Below, piece after piece: positions 45,153 through 56,529 of a stretch of 64,000 nucleotides of DNA. The translations under genes were made by a program, and so were the position numbers. The DNA is from Arabidopsis thaliana (Eukaryota > Streptophyta > Magnoliopsida > Brassicales > Brassicaceae): positions 22,695,835-22,759,834 of the forward strand of contig NC_003076.8 in the NCBI RefSeq assembly GCF_000001735.4. Reading direction: 5' to 3'. How positions within the stretch are numbered: position 1 is the stretch's first letter; each line of letters opens with the position of its first letter. Under the pieces are notes generated by a model. That model was not told the DNA's origin and searched no databases. It saw nothing but the letters and a program-made list of their open reading frames with translations.

Positions 45153-46819
45153 CGTCGAGTTTGCGGATTTTTGTTTTTTCTCGAAATCAGAAATTTTCCC
45201 AAGAAAATCGAATCAGGAAAATTTGATAAACACGGCGTTTTTTCTTTGGTGTGACGTCGTTTCTAGTTGGGATGAGACTGACTGACGTGTACTGTTTAAT
45301 ATAATGACACGTGTTCAATAGCGTTGAAGAATTTTGGTACTGGCTCACTAATGTCAATAATCATAACGATATTTTGTGAGCCCAATTGGAAAAAAAAAAC
45401 TCGAAGTGGTCAATATCACGTGCTCAACTTTTATTGTTGTTGTTGTGAATTACAAAATTTCATAGAAACAGAAAAATACCAATAAGTATTGTTTTTAGTG
45501 GATTTTTCTTAATCTGGTCGACTCCAAATTTTGTTATTTTGTTGTGAGAGCAGTCCTCTTCCTTTTTAAGAGTGTTTTGTTACCAGGCCTGATCATTTGG
45601 TTCCTCTTTAAAAGTGTTGTTACTAGGCCTCTGATCATTTGGTTACTTGGATCATTTTTGGATCGTATCCATTCAGATTCGGATTTTGGGTCTTGGGATT
45701 TTGGTTTTGTTAAGAGATTTTAATTTTCGGTTTCGATTTGGTTCAATTATATATGGTTCCCAAAAATATTTAGTTCTACGAAAAAAACTTTCAATTTCAA
45801 AACCGTTTATAATAACCTTAGAAAAAGTATTTTGTTACTTTGGCTTCCAAATTTTTAGACCGGCCTACGGGTTACCATTCGGTTTGGTTCAGACTTGGTA
45901 CTGGTTATTCTAGTATAGGAATCGAGATTCTATTCGGATATTTATATTGGTTTATTATGTTCGGGAATTAGTCCGGGCCTAGTTGTTAATTGGGTTAATA
46001 TCTGATCCAAACCAATTTGGCAAAAATAAGTAATTCCATGATGTATCTGACACGTGGATACTAGGTATTGGCTGCTATTAGTTGACGTGTATAGTATTTG
46101 AAAAAAATGATTAACTACCTTTTTTTTATTTACGGAGCATAGATTTTTTTTTGGAGAAGCTGTGTATAAATTGGATCCTCAGATCCGGTGATTACCTAAA
46201 TCGCGTCAATTCTCAACCCAGTTTTCAGATTTGGTATTCGATTTTATTTATGTAATTCTCATGTTATTTATCTTTTCTGTTGAAACCTCTCTTTCTCGAA
46301 ACTACTAATATTAGGGTTTTCTGGGTTTGAGACCACGATCTTATCGAATTATTAATATCCTTTTTTTTTCCTGTTTCAAACATAGGGTTTTAGTGCATGA
46401 GATCGAATAATATTTATTTTTGTTTCCGTTTCTAGGGTTTATTCAATTTTTTGCGTTTTTACGTTGCAATTTTTATTGAAATTCAGATTTCTGGAGAAGT
46501 GAATTTTGCGGTAAGCGTAATTTAGAATTTGTAATCCGTATTCTCATGGAGGATTCGAATATAATATGAGCTCTAAATTGATTTTATGTTTGCAACTTTG
46601 TTTTGTTTATGTTTTTTTTTAATTGGTTTGTGAATTTTGATTATAACTAAATTTATGAATTTTGCATGGTTGTGAATTACTATATTGCAGGTTTTTGGAA
46701 GCTAACTTATTGTTGGAGGTGGAGAGATATGGCTGACTTTGGTTTGTTCTGTTTCCCTTGTTTAATGGAAGTTGTTTCATCATCATCATCATCTCTGTGA
46801 TTGTAATTGATCTCACACC
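45153..46819. other. Bidirectional intergenic region; leader of the WD40 gene
   Basis: Near ARP8 there are CACGGCG and GTGACGTCGTTT words (45232-45262) and an ACACGTG G-box at about 45306. A 28-bp-like repeat (TTACCAGGCCTGATCATTTGGTT / TTACTAGGCCTCTGATCATTTGGTT) lies at 45580-45640. The WD40 gene leader probably starts near 46165 and contains an intron of about 46232-46690, ending TATATTGCAG. Confidence 0.55.
46729..46800 (+). promoter_or_regulatory. Upstream ORF of 23 codons in the WD40 gene leader
   Basis: After the leader-intron acceptor (46690), the first ATG opens a 23-residue frame that begins MADFGLFCFPC and ends with a serine run, then TGA at 46798-46800. The main ATG (46820) follows 19 bases later in another frame. 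If the leader is as inferred, scanning ribosomes meet this frame first. Confidence 0.55.
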
Positions 46820-49075
46820 ATGTCTGATTACAATGGTGATGATCTTGAAGATGAATATATGGCTGATGAGTATGACATGGATGATCTCGAGGATGATATG
46901 AATGCCGCGTTTGATGGAAGAGATATCGATGCTTCTGATTCCGAAGTCGAAGATTTCGATCAATTGGTTTGTCTTCTTCCTCTGTTTCTCACACTCTTCA
47001 GCTTTGTGTTCTCTGTATATTTTTCTTAACACACAATTGCTTGTATATGGAGTGTTTTCAGAACAAGGCTGCAGATACTTCTGCTGCTCAAGCACGGAAT
47101 GGGAAGGATATTCAGGGTATACCGTGGGATAGTCTTACTCTTACTAGAAAAGATTACAGAAAAACTAGGCTAGAACAATATAAAAACTATGAAAATATAC
47201 CCAATTCTGGTGATGAATCTGCCAAGGTGAATTACATTTCATGTTTCTTTAAGGTTATTTATTAGTAGATGCACCTATGTTGCTCTTTTCTCACTCTAGT
47301 CTTGTCTATTGGAACCAGAAATGCATGAATACTGAGAAAGGCAGCTCTTTCTATGAGTTCAGAAGGAATTCTAGATCCGTGAGATCAACGATTCTCCATT
47401 TTCAGGTTTGTCTAGTGCGTTATATAACCCCTGTCTCTATTATGCTTCCAACAATTTGGTGGCTCTCTCGGGGTTTCTAAATGTAACTTGGTAGTTTTTT
47501 AATCATAATGTAGACCTTCCCTGTGCTAGTATTGCTGATGGAACCATAGTTTTATGTGAAGCTGATCATAGTTAAGACTAAATTATGTTTGCTTCTTTGT
47601 TACAGTTGAGGAATTTGGTCTGGGCTACCTCAAAACACGATGTTTATTTATTGTCCAACTACTCCATCAGCCACTGGTCTTCTTTGACAGGTTGTAGGAG
47701 TGAAATTCTTAACGTTAAAGGTCATGTGGCTCCGTCTGAGGTTCGTTTCTCAAGTCTTATCTAAACCATCTAATTAATTTGACTTGTGGTTTCCTTTCGT
47801 CTCTGCTGGGTTTAGCTAAAACCGATGTTCCGTATTTTTCAGAAACATCCCGAGAGTTTGTTGGAAGGATTTACAGAGACTCAAGTTAGCACTCTTGCAG
47901 TAAAAGAAAGGCTACTAGTTGCTGGTGGATTCCAAGGAGAACTCATTTGCAAGGTTAGTTTAGAGGCTTTGAAAATGGATATTTAGGATGATAGCAAACC
48001 GCGGTGATTCCACCAACTGGCTATGAAGTCTCTTTTCACTGATTTAAAATGCCAAAGGAGTTAGTTGCTTATTCATGTTCTAATTTTGTGTTTTTTGCGC
48101 CCTGCAACCAGCATCTCGATAGACCTGGTGTGAGCTTCTGCTCACGCACAACTTACACCGAAAACGCTATCACCAATGCAGTAGATATATATAGAAACTC
48201 CAGGTATCTCTTCACTTTCATATTAATTTTGGTTTTGGACGTCCAAGGTTAGACGATAGGACGAACAGAAACTGAAACTAGTTATATGGCTTTATTAGCG
48301 GCGCACTGCATTTCATGGCCTCAAATAATGACTGTGGAGTCAGAGACTTTGACATGGAGAGATATAAGCTTGTCCAACTCTTCCGTTATCTATGGCCCGT
48401 CAATGTAAGCTCACTTATTTTCTCGTTTTTCTGGATGTTTAGCAGCTAAATGAAACTCAATCTTACAAATTTATTTTGGAAAATTTCAACAGCATAGTTC
48501 CCTAAGTCCTGATGGAAAACTAGTAGCAGTCGTTGGAGATGACCCAGATGGTCTACTGGTAGACACAAGTAACGGACAGGTACTTAACATTCTTCTTCCC
48601 GGCACCATCTATTTCACTGCGGGTAGGTCTTGGAGCCTTACGGTTTTGAGTTTTGTTTCAGACGATCGGGACGCTAAAAGGTCACTTAGATTATTCATTT
48701 GCATCAGCTTGGCATCCAAACGGTGTAACATTTGCCACAGGAAACCAAGACAAGACCTGTCGTATTTGGGACACAAGGAAACTCTCGGAATCAGTCGCTG
48801 TCCTAAAAGGTAACCTTGGAGCCGTACGGTCCATTAGGTTCACATCTGACGGACGGTACGTTGCCATGGCCGAGCCAGCAGATTTCGTTCATATCTATGA
48901 CACAAAATCAGGATACAAAAAGGAGCAAGAGATTGATTTCTTTGGAGAGATTTCTGGGATATCGTTTAGCCCAGATACTGAATCTCTCTTCATCGGTGTT
49001 TGGGACAGGACTTATGGAAGTCTCTTGGAGTATGGTCGAACCAGAGACTACACTTATCTCGATTCATTACTTTGA
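46820..49075 (+). CDS. WD40-repeat protein with acidic N-terminus
   Basis: Nine exons: 46820..46966, 47062..47226, 47319..47405, 47606..47740, 47843..47953, 48112..48203, 48299..48404, 48493..48579, 48662..49075. GT-AG throughout, 447 aa. The first 50 residues are strongly acidic (DDLEDEYMADEYDMDDLEDDM). An aromatic/basic section and then several WD repeats follow, best seen in VWATSKHDVYLLSNYSISHW, SLSPDGKLVAVVGDDPDG and SAWHPNGVTFATGNQDKTCRIWDTRK. The C-terminal FSPDTESLFIGVWDRTYGSLLEYGR is typical of a small plant/fungal group of this type. The molecular role is unknown to me. I believe it is At5g56190. Confidence 0.85.
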
Positions 49076-51933
49076 TGGAAATTTAAGCTAAGCCTAAAGA
49101 AAAAAAACTTACGTAAAAATAATTTGTTATACGCCGTCTTGGTTAGGTTTCATAATCATATCGACAAAAGAAAAGAAAGAGAGACCATGGTTCGATTCAC
49201 AAGCTGTTCATTTATGTAATTTGTTGTAAAAATTGTACATTTTCCATGAACTTGGGAATTTGTTTTTGGGATCATAAGTCAAACTCACATTCTTCGAAAA
49301 TCTTCTAGATTTAGTTCCAAGATATTAGAAAAGATTTTTAAGCAAATAAAGAAAGAGTCATATATTTTCTCCCATTATTTATGGCCAAAGCATCAGTAGC
49401 ATATCATATCGTTACAAGAATATTCTCTTAAGAGTGTATAAATTCATGCGCAAGTAATTTATGGCCTAAGCATTGATTGATTAATTTTACATTTTTTTGT
49501 ATGTGTGTTTGTCTTTGATTTGCTACAAAAATGTGTTTTTACAGAATTAGGTCTTAAGTCGATTTGTATAAAACTAAACTGTGTGATTTCACTTATTCCA
49601 TCTTTTTGCAGTTCAGAATGCAAATGAAATCATTCCACATCTCCTATAAGTTGTTAAGCTAAATTATATAGATGATTTATTTTGGATTTGTTGACATATG
49701 TGGATCCTCCTTTTTTTTTAAATTGTGTTTAGTTAAGTCTTAATCTCTCATGCAGGACTAGTATGAGTGGCCCTCCACTACTAAGTTTTTGGCCACTAAT
49801 TCTCAACTCTTAATTTGGTACAAAATCTTATGTAATCTTTTGTTATTAATTTTACTTACAAAACTTATCTCGTTAATATCTCTTGTTACTAGTGGTCAAT
49901 ATAGGCAAATATTCTCTCATACAAAACCTGTTATTTGTAGAGACTTTTTTAACTGAGTGAGAATAAAATCTGTATGTAAATCATATAGTTAATTTTTGTC
50001 AAGGAAACAAATAACAAAGATCTGTTTTCTTTTGATTTGATAGTTTTCTACTTAGTTCAACAAAAGTATTCTCACGAGTCACAACACTCAGTTTGTTATA
50101 GCATTTTCATAATGATAATTTGTTTTTATTAAATTTGTGTCTAGAATATGTTAATCATAGTAGTTGACATTCAAACTCCGATATGGTTTGGTGTTTTTGT
50201 CTAAGGAATTTTCGGTTATATGTGTTGACATTCAACTTCAACTGTTCTTTCATGTGTTGTGACATGTTTGGTTGTTGAAAATTTGCCTTAAATAATAACA
50301 TTATATTATTAAATAGAAGATTAACATATATATGTAAAATATTTAGAAACTATAATATGAGAACTTTTCATCCAAAAGAAAAGAAAAATTTACTTGATAA
50401 ACTATAAACATCTCGATAATTGCAAACATAAATATGTGAAGAAAATTAACATATATAATTTAAGTTTTCTTATGAAAAGAATAAATTATAGTAGTTAATA
50501 TACTTTTACATGTGTTTGTAATACAATTTTATTTCATTAAAAATAGTAAAGAAGATGATAGGATATATCATTTATTGTTTGAATAGGTTAAAAAGGTGAA
50601 AGAGAAAAGAAGAAAATAGGATATATAAGATGATTAAGAAATTAGAACTAAATCTGAAATATTTTTTTTAATAGACCTTTTATAATTTAATTGGATTATA
50701 TTGTTCTGTTTTTGTGCAAAAATAAAGTTGGATTGTTATGTTTTGTTGGGACATGTGGATAGTTTGGTTTATGAAGAAGTTTAATAGAGTAAATAATATA
50801 TTTTTGTGTTAAATAAAAAATATTTCAGATAATTAAGAGTATAAACTATACCTAAGTAATCTAGCAAGAAACTTGGGAGAGTCTTATCACTGCAACGCCT
50901 TTTGTGAGAAAACACAAATTCTCCCGAAGTTAAGATGGTTTTACATATTATGATAAGTATCCAAACAATTTATTTGTTATAGTGTATTAACAAATCTTTT
51001 GAAATCTTATTTCAAAAGATTTTCTTTTGATGCTAAGAGATATCAAAATAATAAATAAATAAATGAATATCCAAACAAAATCTTCATTTGTTTTTATCTT
51101 GTAATCTTTAAATAAAATCTTGATTTATTTGTCATAAATTACAATGCCCACGAGAAGATAAATAGCAGTTAATCCACCTATTTAGCATTTACTATTCCCT
51201 TAAGCACGATCGATTGTGACGTGTTTGCTTCAAAACCAAAACGTGAACTCAACTTTATGCTTAAAAACACCGAAAACCACGTTTTGCGTTTTCATAAATT
51301 AGGAAACTGAATCAATCATAAATATACCCTTTGAATCTACCCAAAGGAAAAATATATAGAAACATTATTATAACAAAAAAAAAAAAGGTAAATTTACAAC
51401 AAACTAATAATAGTCTTTGCTTTACATAATTACCATAAAAAAAGTGTTTACTAGTCAAAGACTTGCGATTGCGTTTTGTAAAAACAAACAGTCAAACAAA
51501 ACCTTAAGTAAATACAATTAAAAGTCATATCTTGTATGGTTTGGTAAGTAGCTAAGTGGCTAGAAAGAACTTAAAACATTTAATTATAATAACTTAAATA
51601 AAAAAGCTATTTTTAAATTTATATATATATATATGAACAAAATAAGTAGAGACTATTCATCCAAAAACGTGAGGCACAATACAGACTCTTCTTCACTCTT
51701 ATGCCTATAGCCTCCTATTTTCTCTCTATTGCCTCTTCTTCTTCTTCTTCTGTTGCTTTTTAGATTTTCATAGCTTTGATATTTTGTTGAGTTTGAGAGA
51801 GCTTAAAGAGATTGTCATCTTCACTAAGTTTGTATTTGTATACAGGAGAAGCCCTAGTCTTATTATCAGCTGGTAGATCTGTTTCAGTTTTGGTCTGAGC
51901 TTGGTTTTTGTGTGGATTCTAGCTTCAAAGTCG
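49076..51933. other. AT-rich intergenic region before the zinc-finger gene
   Basis: 2.9 kb with no convincing gene. It includes short A/T runs and a possible short stem (AGTGGCC near 49767 with GGCCACT near 49790). The leader of the next gene probably starts near 51690 and has a CTT repeat (51734-51752). Confidence 0.5.
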
Positions 51934-52517
51934 ATGGACCAATTACGAGGTTACAAAACCAACTGTGGATTCTCACTTGGGAAACCGAGATTCGGATCTA
52001 TTAAGGTTAAAATCCCAAGGATCAAACCTGAGATAGAAGAAGACCAAGTAGAAGAAGATGATGAAGCTAAAAACATCGGTCTCGAGGAAGAGGAAAATGA
52101 TCATGAAGCTAAGAGTATGGATCTAGAGCAAGGAGATGTGGAAGAAGAAGAAGGAGAAGAGAAAAAACATATATGTTGTGAATGTGGTAAAAGGTTTGTG
52201 TCAGGTAAAGCTTTAGGAGGTCATAAACGGATTCATGTGCTCGAAACTCGTAAATTCTCAATGATGAGACCAAAGATGGTGTCTGGTATGGTTGGTAGAT
52301 CTGAAAGAGGTGACTTAGAAGTGGCTTGTTGTGTTTGTTACAAGAAGTTTACATCAATGAAGGCTTTATATGGACACATGAGGTTTCATCCAGACAGAGG
52401 TTGGAAAGGTGTTTTGCCTCCTCCTCCTCTTCTTCCTCATCCACTTGGTAATTCATCGTCTTCTACACTTGATCATGATGATGAGTTTATAAGCTCAGAT
52501 TATGATGATGATGATGA

Positions 52518-52549
<32 letters not shown>

Positions 52550-53415
52550 AGAACTCGGAGTTATGGGACAGTAATTTGGAATTGGAAAACGTTGTTGAAT
52601 CGATTAAAGGATGGTCAACAAAAGGGAAGAGAGGAAGGAGAGGTGATTTGAAGTTTGATGAAGCAGATTTGAAGGATCCACCTTTAGAAGATGTGAAGGA
52701 TATTGATGATGCTAATGGTCTATTGTTCTTAGCTACTACTGCAGAAGCAGCTGCTAATCTTAATGTTGCTGAGACTTCTGCTTCGCGTTCCGTTGAAGAG
52801 AAATATCTGGAAATGGTCAAGAAGAGGAAGAAGAAGCAGAAGAGATTGTCTGAGATGGAGAAAGAGTCATCAACATCTACTCATCATGATCATCAGCTTG
52901 ATCAGGTTGTTGTTGTTGCAGCTGAGGAAGGTGGTGGTGCCGGTGCACGTGAGAAGCACGTGTGTGTGACTTGCAACAAGTCGTTTAGTTCTTATCAAGC
53001 TTTAGGAGGTCATAGAGCAAGTCACAACAAGGTCAAGATATTGGAGAATCATCAAGCTAGGGCAAACGCTGAAGCTTCATTACTTGGAACTGAAGCAATA
53101 ATAACCGGTTTAGCTAGTGCTCAAGGAACAAACACATCTTTAAGCAGTAGTCATAATGGAGATCATGTTTGTAATATATGTCACAAAAGCTTCTCAACAG
53201 GTCAAGCTCTTGGTGGTCACAAGAGATGTCATTGGACTGCACCAGTTTCTACTGTGGCTCCAACCACGGTTCCAACCGCTGCTCCAACCGTTCCAGCAAC
53301 TGCGTCTTCTAGTCAAGTAACAGAGACAGTACAAGAGGTGAAGAAATTGAAGAGAAGAGTTTTGGAGTTTGACTTGAATGAGTTGCCACCTAACGAAGAA
53401 GAAGAAAGAGTCTAA
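51934..53415 (+). CDS. C2H2 zinc-finger transcription factor with EAR-like motif
   Basis: Intronless, 493 aa from ATG at 51934; the frame is open a little further upstream but without an ATG. Four C2H2 fingers lie at residues 79-101 (KALGGH), 130-152 (KALYGH), 342-364 (QALGGH) and 411-433 (QALGGH); the last two carry the plant-specific QALGGH. Between fingers 2 and 3 lie a Pro patch (161-169), an aspartate tract (191-205), encoded by a GAT microsatellite, and a Lys/Arg patch (297-304) that could be a nuclear signal. Near the end FDLNELPP (479-486) is an EAR-type repression motif (DLNxxP). This plan predicts a nuclear repressor; targets are unknown. I believe it is At5g56200. Confidence 0.9.
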
Positions 53416-54825
53416 GAGACGTATATATGCAAGCAAGTAATCTTTTTAACTTTAAAAAAAAAAAAGACAAAAAAATAAGACTTATTAAATTAGGAGGTAA
53501 TGATGGTAAAAAGGAGTTGTTGACATTGTAGTATGAAGAAGAAAGAGAGAAAGATATTTTGATTTTGGGTTCTTATGGTACTTTTAGTGTTTGGCTTTTA
53601 ATCTTAATTTGGTGGGGTCTTTTGTTAATTTGATTTGATGAGAAGATATATATACTCTTTTGTTTTCTTCTCTCAAGCTTTGATATGTTTCTATCTTTCT
53701 TTTATTATGCTTTTGGATTCACATAAAGCATGATAGTTTAATTGACCAAAGTTCCATAAAGTAAACCATCTTATTCATTTCACCATCTTATCTTTCTTTT
53801 CTTTTTTCAAACAAATGGTTTCTCCATAAATTTATGATGATAAATATTAGAAGTTGCTCCAATTAATTGGAATACCGAACTCTAGGACAAACAAAATTGA
53901 CATTTTCTTAGTCTATGTTTGTAGAATAGTGGATCTCCAAGCAAGACCATATACAAATTTAACTTCCACTAAGAAATGATATGATCTATTATAGTTCAAG
54001 TTGTTGTTAGTGTGGTATTTTTTTACAATTTCTTAGCATATGTTACATACCCCAAATTTGAGTTTTGAAACACACCAAATTTGAAAGAAAGAATCAAATC
54101 TCTCTTCATTACACTAAGAAAAGAGACCAAACTATGGTAGGTCCAAATTTGTAAAATGATTTGGATATAAATCCAAAGATCATCACATTAAGACACCTAT
54201 GAGTGAGTCTAAGATGAATAATAACTTCTTCTTTTTTTTAAGTATATTTGATCAAATTGATTATTGGTTTGCAAATCTAAAACTCTTCAAGACGTGGGCA
54301 TTGTTAAGTGTTGTTGGAACAAACCAACATTAAGATGGCTGTTTATAGTCAAATTGTCAAAAGTCTCCACTTGCAGCTAATGACATAAGACCACTTCTAT
54401 GTGTCATCACAAACAACACACCACACAATATATTCACACAACTATATTGAATTCTTCTTATTTATAAACTCTAAAGAGCTTACAATGAATATATATTAAG
54501 ACCGACTCAAATTATTTAAAGGTTATGTGCAAATTTTCATTGTACATGTGAATATCTAAACTTTTTTCACTTGTGTGTTTATATATCTTATCTTCTGTAT
54601 TTCATTATTTCTTATTTACTAAAGAAATTATGGAAAATGATGGCAAAGTTGACAAAGAGGCAACAATTTTATACATACACACTGACGTCATGACAATGCA
54701 GCACGCAGAAACACAAAGTAGAAAGCAAAGAAGAGTTGGGTCTATTGGAGCCAAAATGTTACAATATATATAAATACAAAACTTGTATAAATATAGATAA
54801 AAACAGATTCCATCAAACAAAACTA
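53416..54825. other. Gap between convergent zinc-finger and WIP2 genes
   Basis: 3' flanks of both genes and AT-rich spacer. The short open frames here have no protein signature. Confidence 0.55.
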
Positions 54826-56529
54826 TCATGTGGGAACAGCAATCTCCGGTTCTGGTAACAGAGAATAATACAGTATAAAGAGCAAGCCTAACTGTAGAAG
54901 AAGACATCTAGTGGTCTTAAATGCTCTCTTCTTCAGGCACTCCACTTCTTGAATCTCTGTGATCTCTACACAATGGTTTTGTAAATCTTGAGCTTGATTC
55001 TTTAGATTCTCAGCTTTTGTTTCTGCTTTATCAAGCTTTGATAGCCCCAATGTCTTCTCTTCTTCAATCAGTTTGATCCGTCTCTTTAGGTTTCCCACTG
55101 ATCTTGAGAATATGATATATTCAATCTCTGCCTCCACCTTTTGCTGGAAGATGTCTTCTATCCCGATCTCTGTTCCTCCGTTACACGTCTCTGAAACGTT
55201 TATGGTAGATTCGAGTTCACGGATTTGTGTTTCTTTAACCTCGAGAATACGCTTTGCTTCTTCTAGTTTGATCTCCAGATGCTCTACATTGTTCACCAGG
55301 TTTAGTATCTCGGAATCTAGAGAAGTTAATTCCATTTCTCCCATCTTTTCAGACCCAAACCGGTAAGAAGAGCTTGCTTCACTAGCTCCTTCGTGTCCTG
55401 CGTGTATGCAACTGCTGCTTTCTCCTCCATCATGCAGTGATGTTATAGGTTCTTCTTTCCCAAGCTCTTGGAATTTTTGAAGTTCTGAAAAGGGAAAAAG
55501 AACAGGAGTTTAGTCAAACTCGAAACACAATCATGTTAATATTACACGGCATCATAAGGAACCAGTGTTAGAGTCATTCAAGTTTTAGTTGATTAGGACT
55601 ACTACAATGCAGCAACAATCAAATTCCAAATGAAAATCTGTATTTATGAAATTGATACCTTTTTGGAGGGCTTCTTGCAAAGTCTGGAAACTGTTGACGG
55701 CTACTATTAATGGATCCAGATTGTCTGATGAACCATTGCTCTTGATTTGAGACTCTTCAACACAGTCTCCTTGTGAATAGTCTTCTGTTTCTTCTTCTTC
55801 TTCTTCCACGTTATCCTTTCTCTTCGAAGTATGTGCGTCATGATCACTATTTTCATCGTCATAATCCATCATTCTTCTTCCGCCTTGTTCTCTGCTACTC
55901 AAACTATAGGAAGCACCCTGCATAAACACAAAGTTGGAGCTTCTTGAGTCAGCAGATTCCATGCTGGAATGAGAGTTTTCCTTCTCAATTTTGATCCTTT
56001 CTCCTCTAAGTTTATTACTCTTCTCTACACTACTCTTCCTTTGTTGACTACTATCCCCCGAACTAATCACACTCTTCCCACCCGAGACCTTTCCTCTATG
56101 TTTGTCCCAAGAATGACTCATTGTACTACTCCGATCCTCACTGTTATCCGAATCAACACCAGCTGCAAAAGCAAGACCATTGCCATAACTCTCCCCACCC
56201 ATTACAAAACCAACCACACTATTCACCGAGCCAACAGAACCAACACTATCTTGTCTAACTTCAGGTCCTGGCAAATGCATTTGTTTAGCATTCGGATCAA
56301 CTAATCCTGACAACACCCTCTTCAGAGCTTTACTATTCTCCATACTCACAGAAGTATCATCCTTAACAAGATCTCTCCTTAACCTCCTCTTCCATTTTCT
56401 TAAACCAAATCCTTTTGATATAAGAGGAGAAGTCTCAACCGGTGAATTCAACTCTTTATCAAGATCACCAATCAAACCATTATTATCTTCAACAGATTCA
56501 AGAACAGAGCTTTCACTCTCCAAATCCAT
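54826..56529 (-). CDS. WIP2: WPP-domain-interacting protein 2 (plant KASH protein)
   Basis: Two exons, 56529..55659 and 55484..54826 (GT-AG), give 509 aa. The first two thirds are polar and low in structure, with a basic stretch ([12 protein letters not shown], about 43-54) and an acidic run of six Glu. Residues about 345-470 form a heptad-rich coiled coil ([20 protein letters not shown] and further). A single C-terminal transmembrane helix (about 484-500) is followed by PEPEIAVPT. The terminal VPT is the plant KASH signature that SUN proteins bind between the two nuclear membranes. WIP proteins anchor RanGAP1 to the nuclear rim via the WPP domain and link SUN to WIT and myosin XI-i. Length and features fit WIP2. 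Confidence 0.95.

Noticed and set aside
46619-47095. 158-codon minus-strand frame across the WD40 gene start
   Set aside because: It overlaps spliced exons that make a clear WD40 protein and has no motif of its own.
51901-51933. Upstream extension of the zinc-finger protein
   Set aside because: The frame is open but contains no ATG; the ATG at 51934 gives the expected 493 residues.
52500-52820. Minus-strand serine-rich frame within the zinc-finger gene
   Set aside because: It is the complement of the GAT microsatellite that encodes the aspartate tract.
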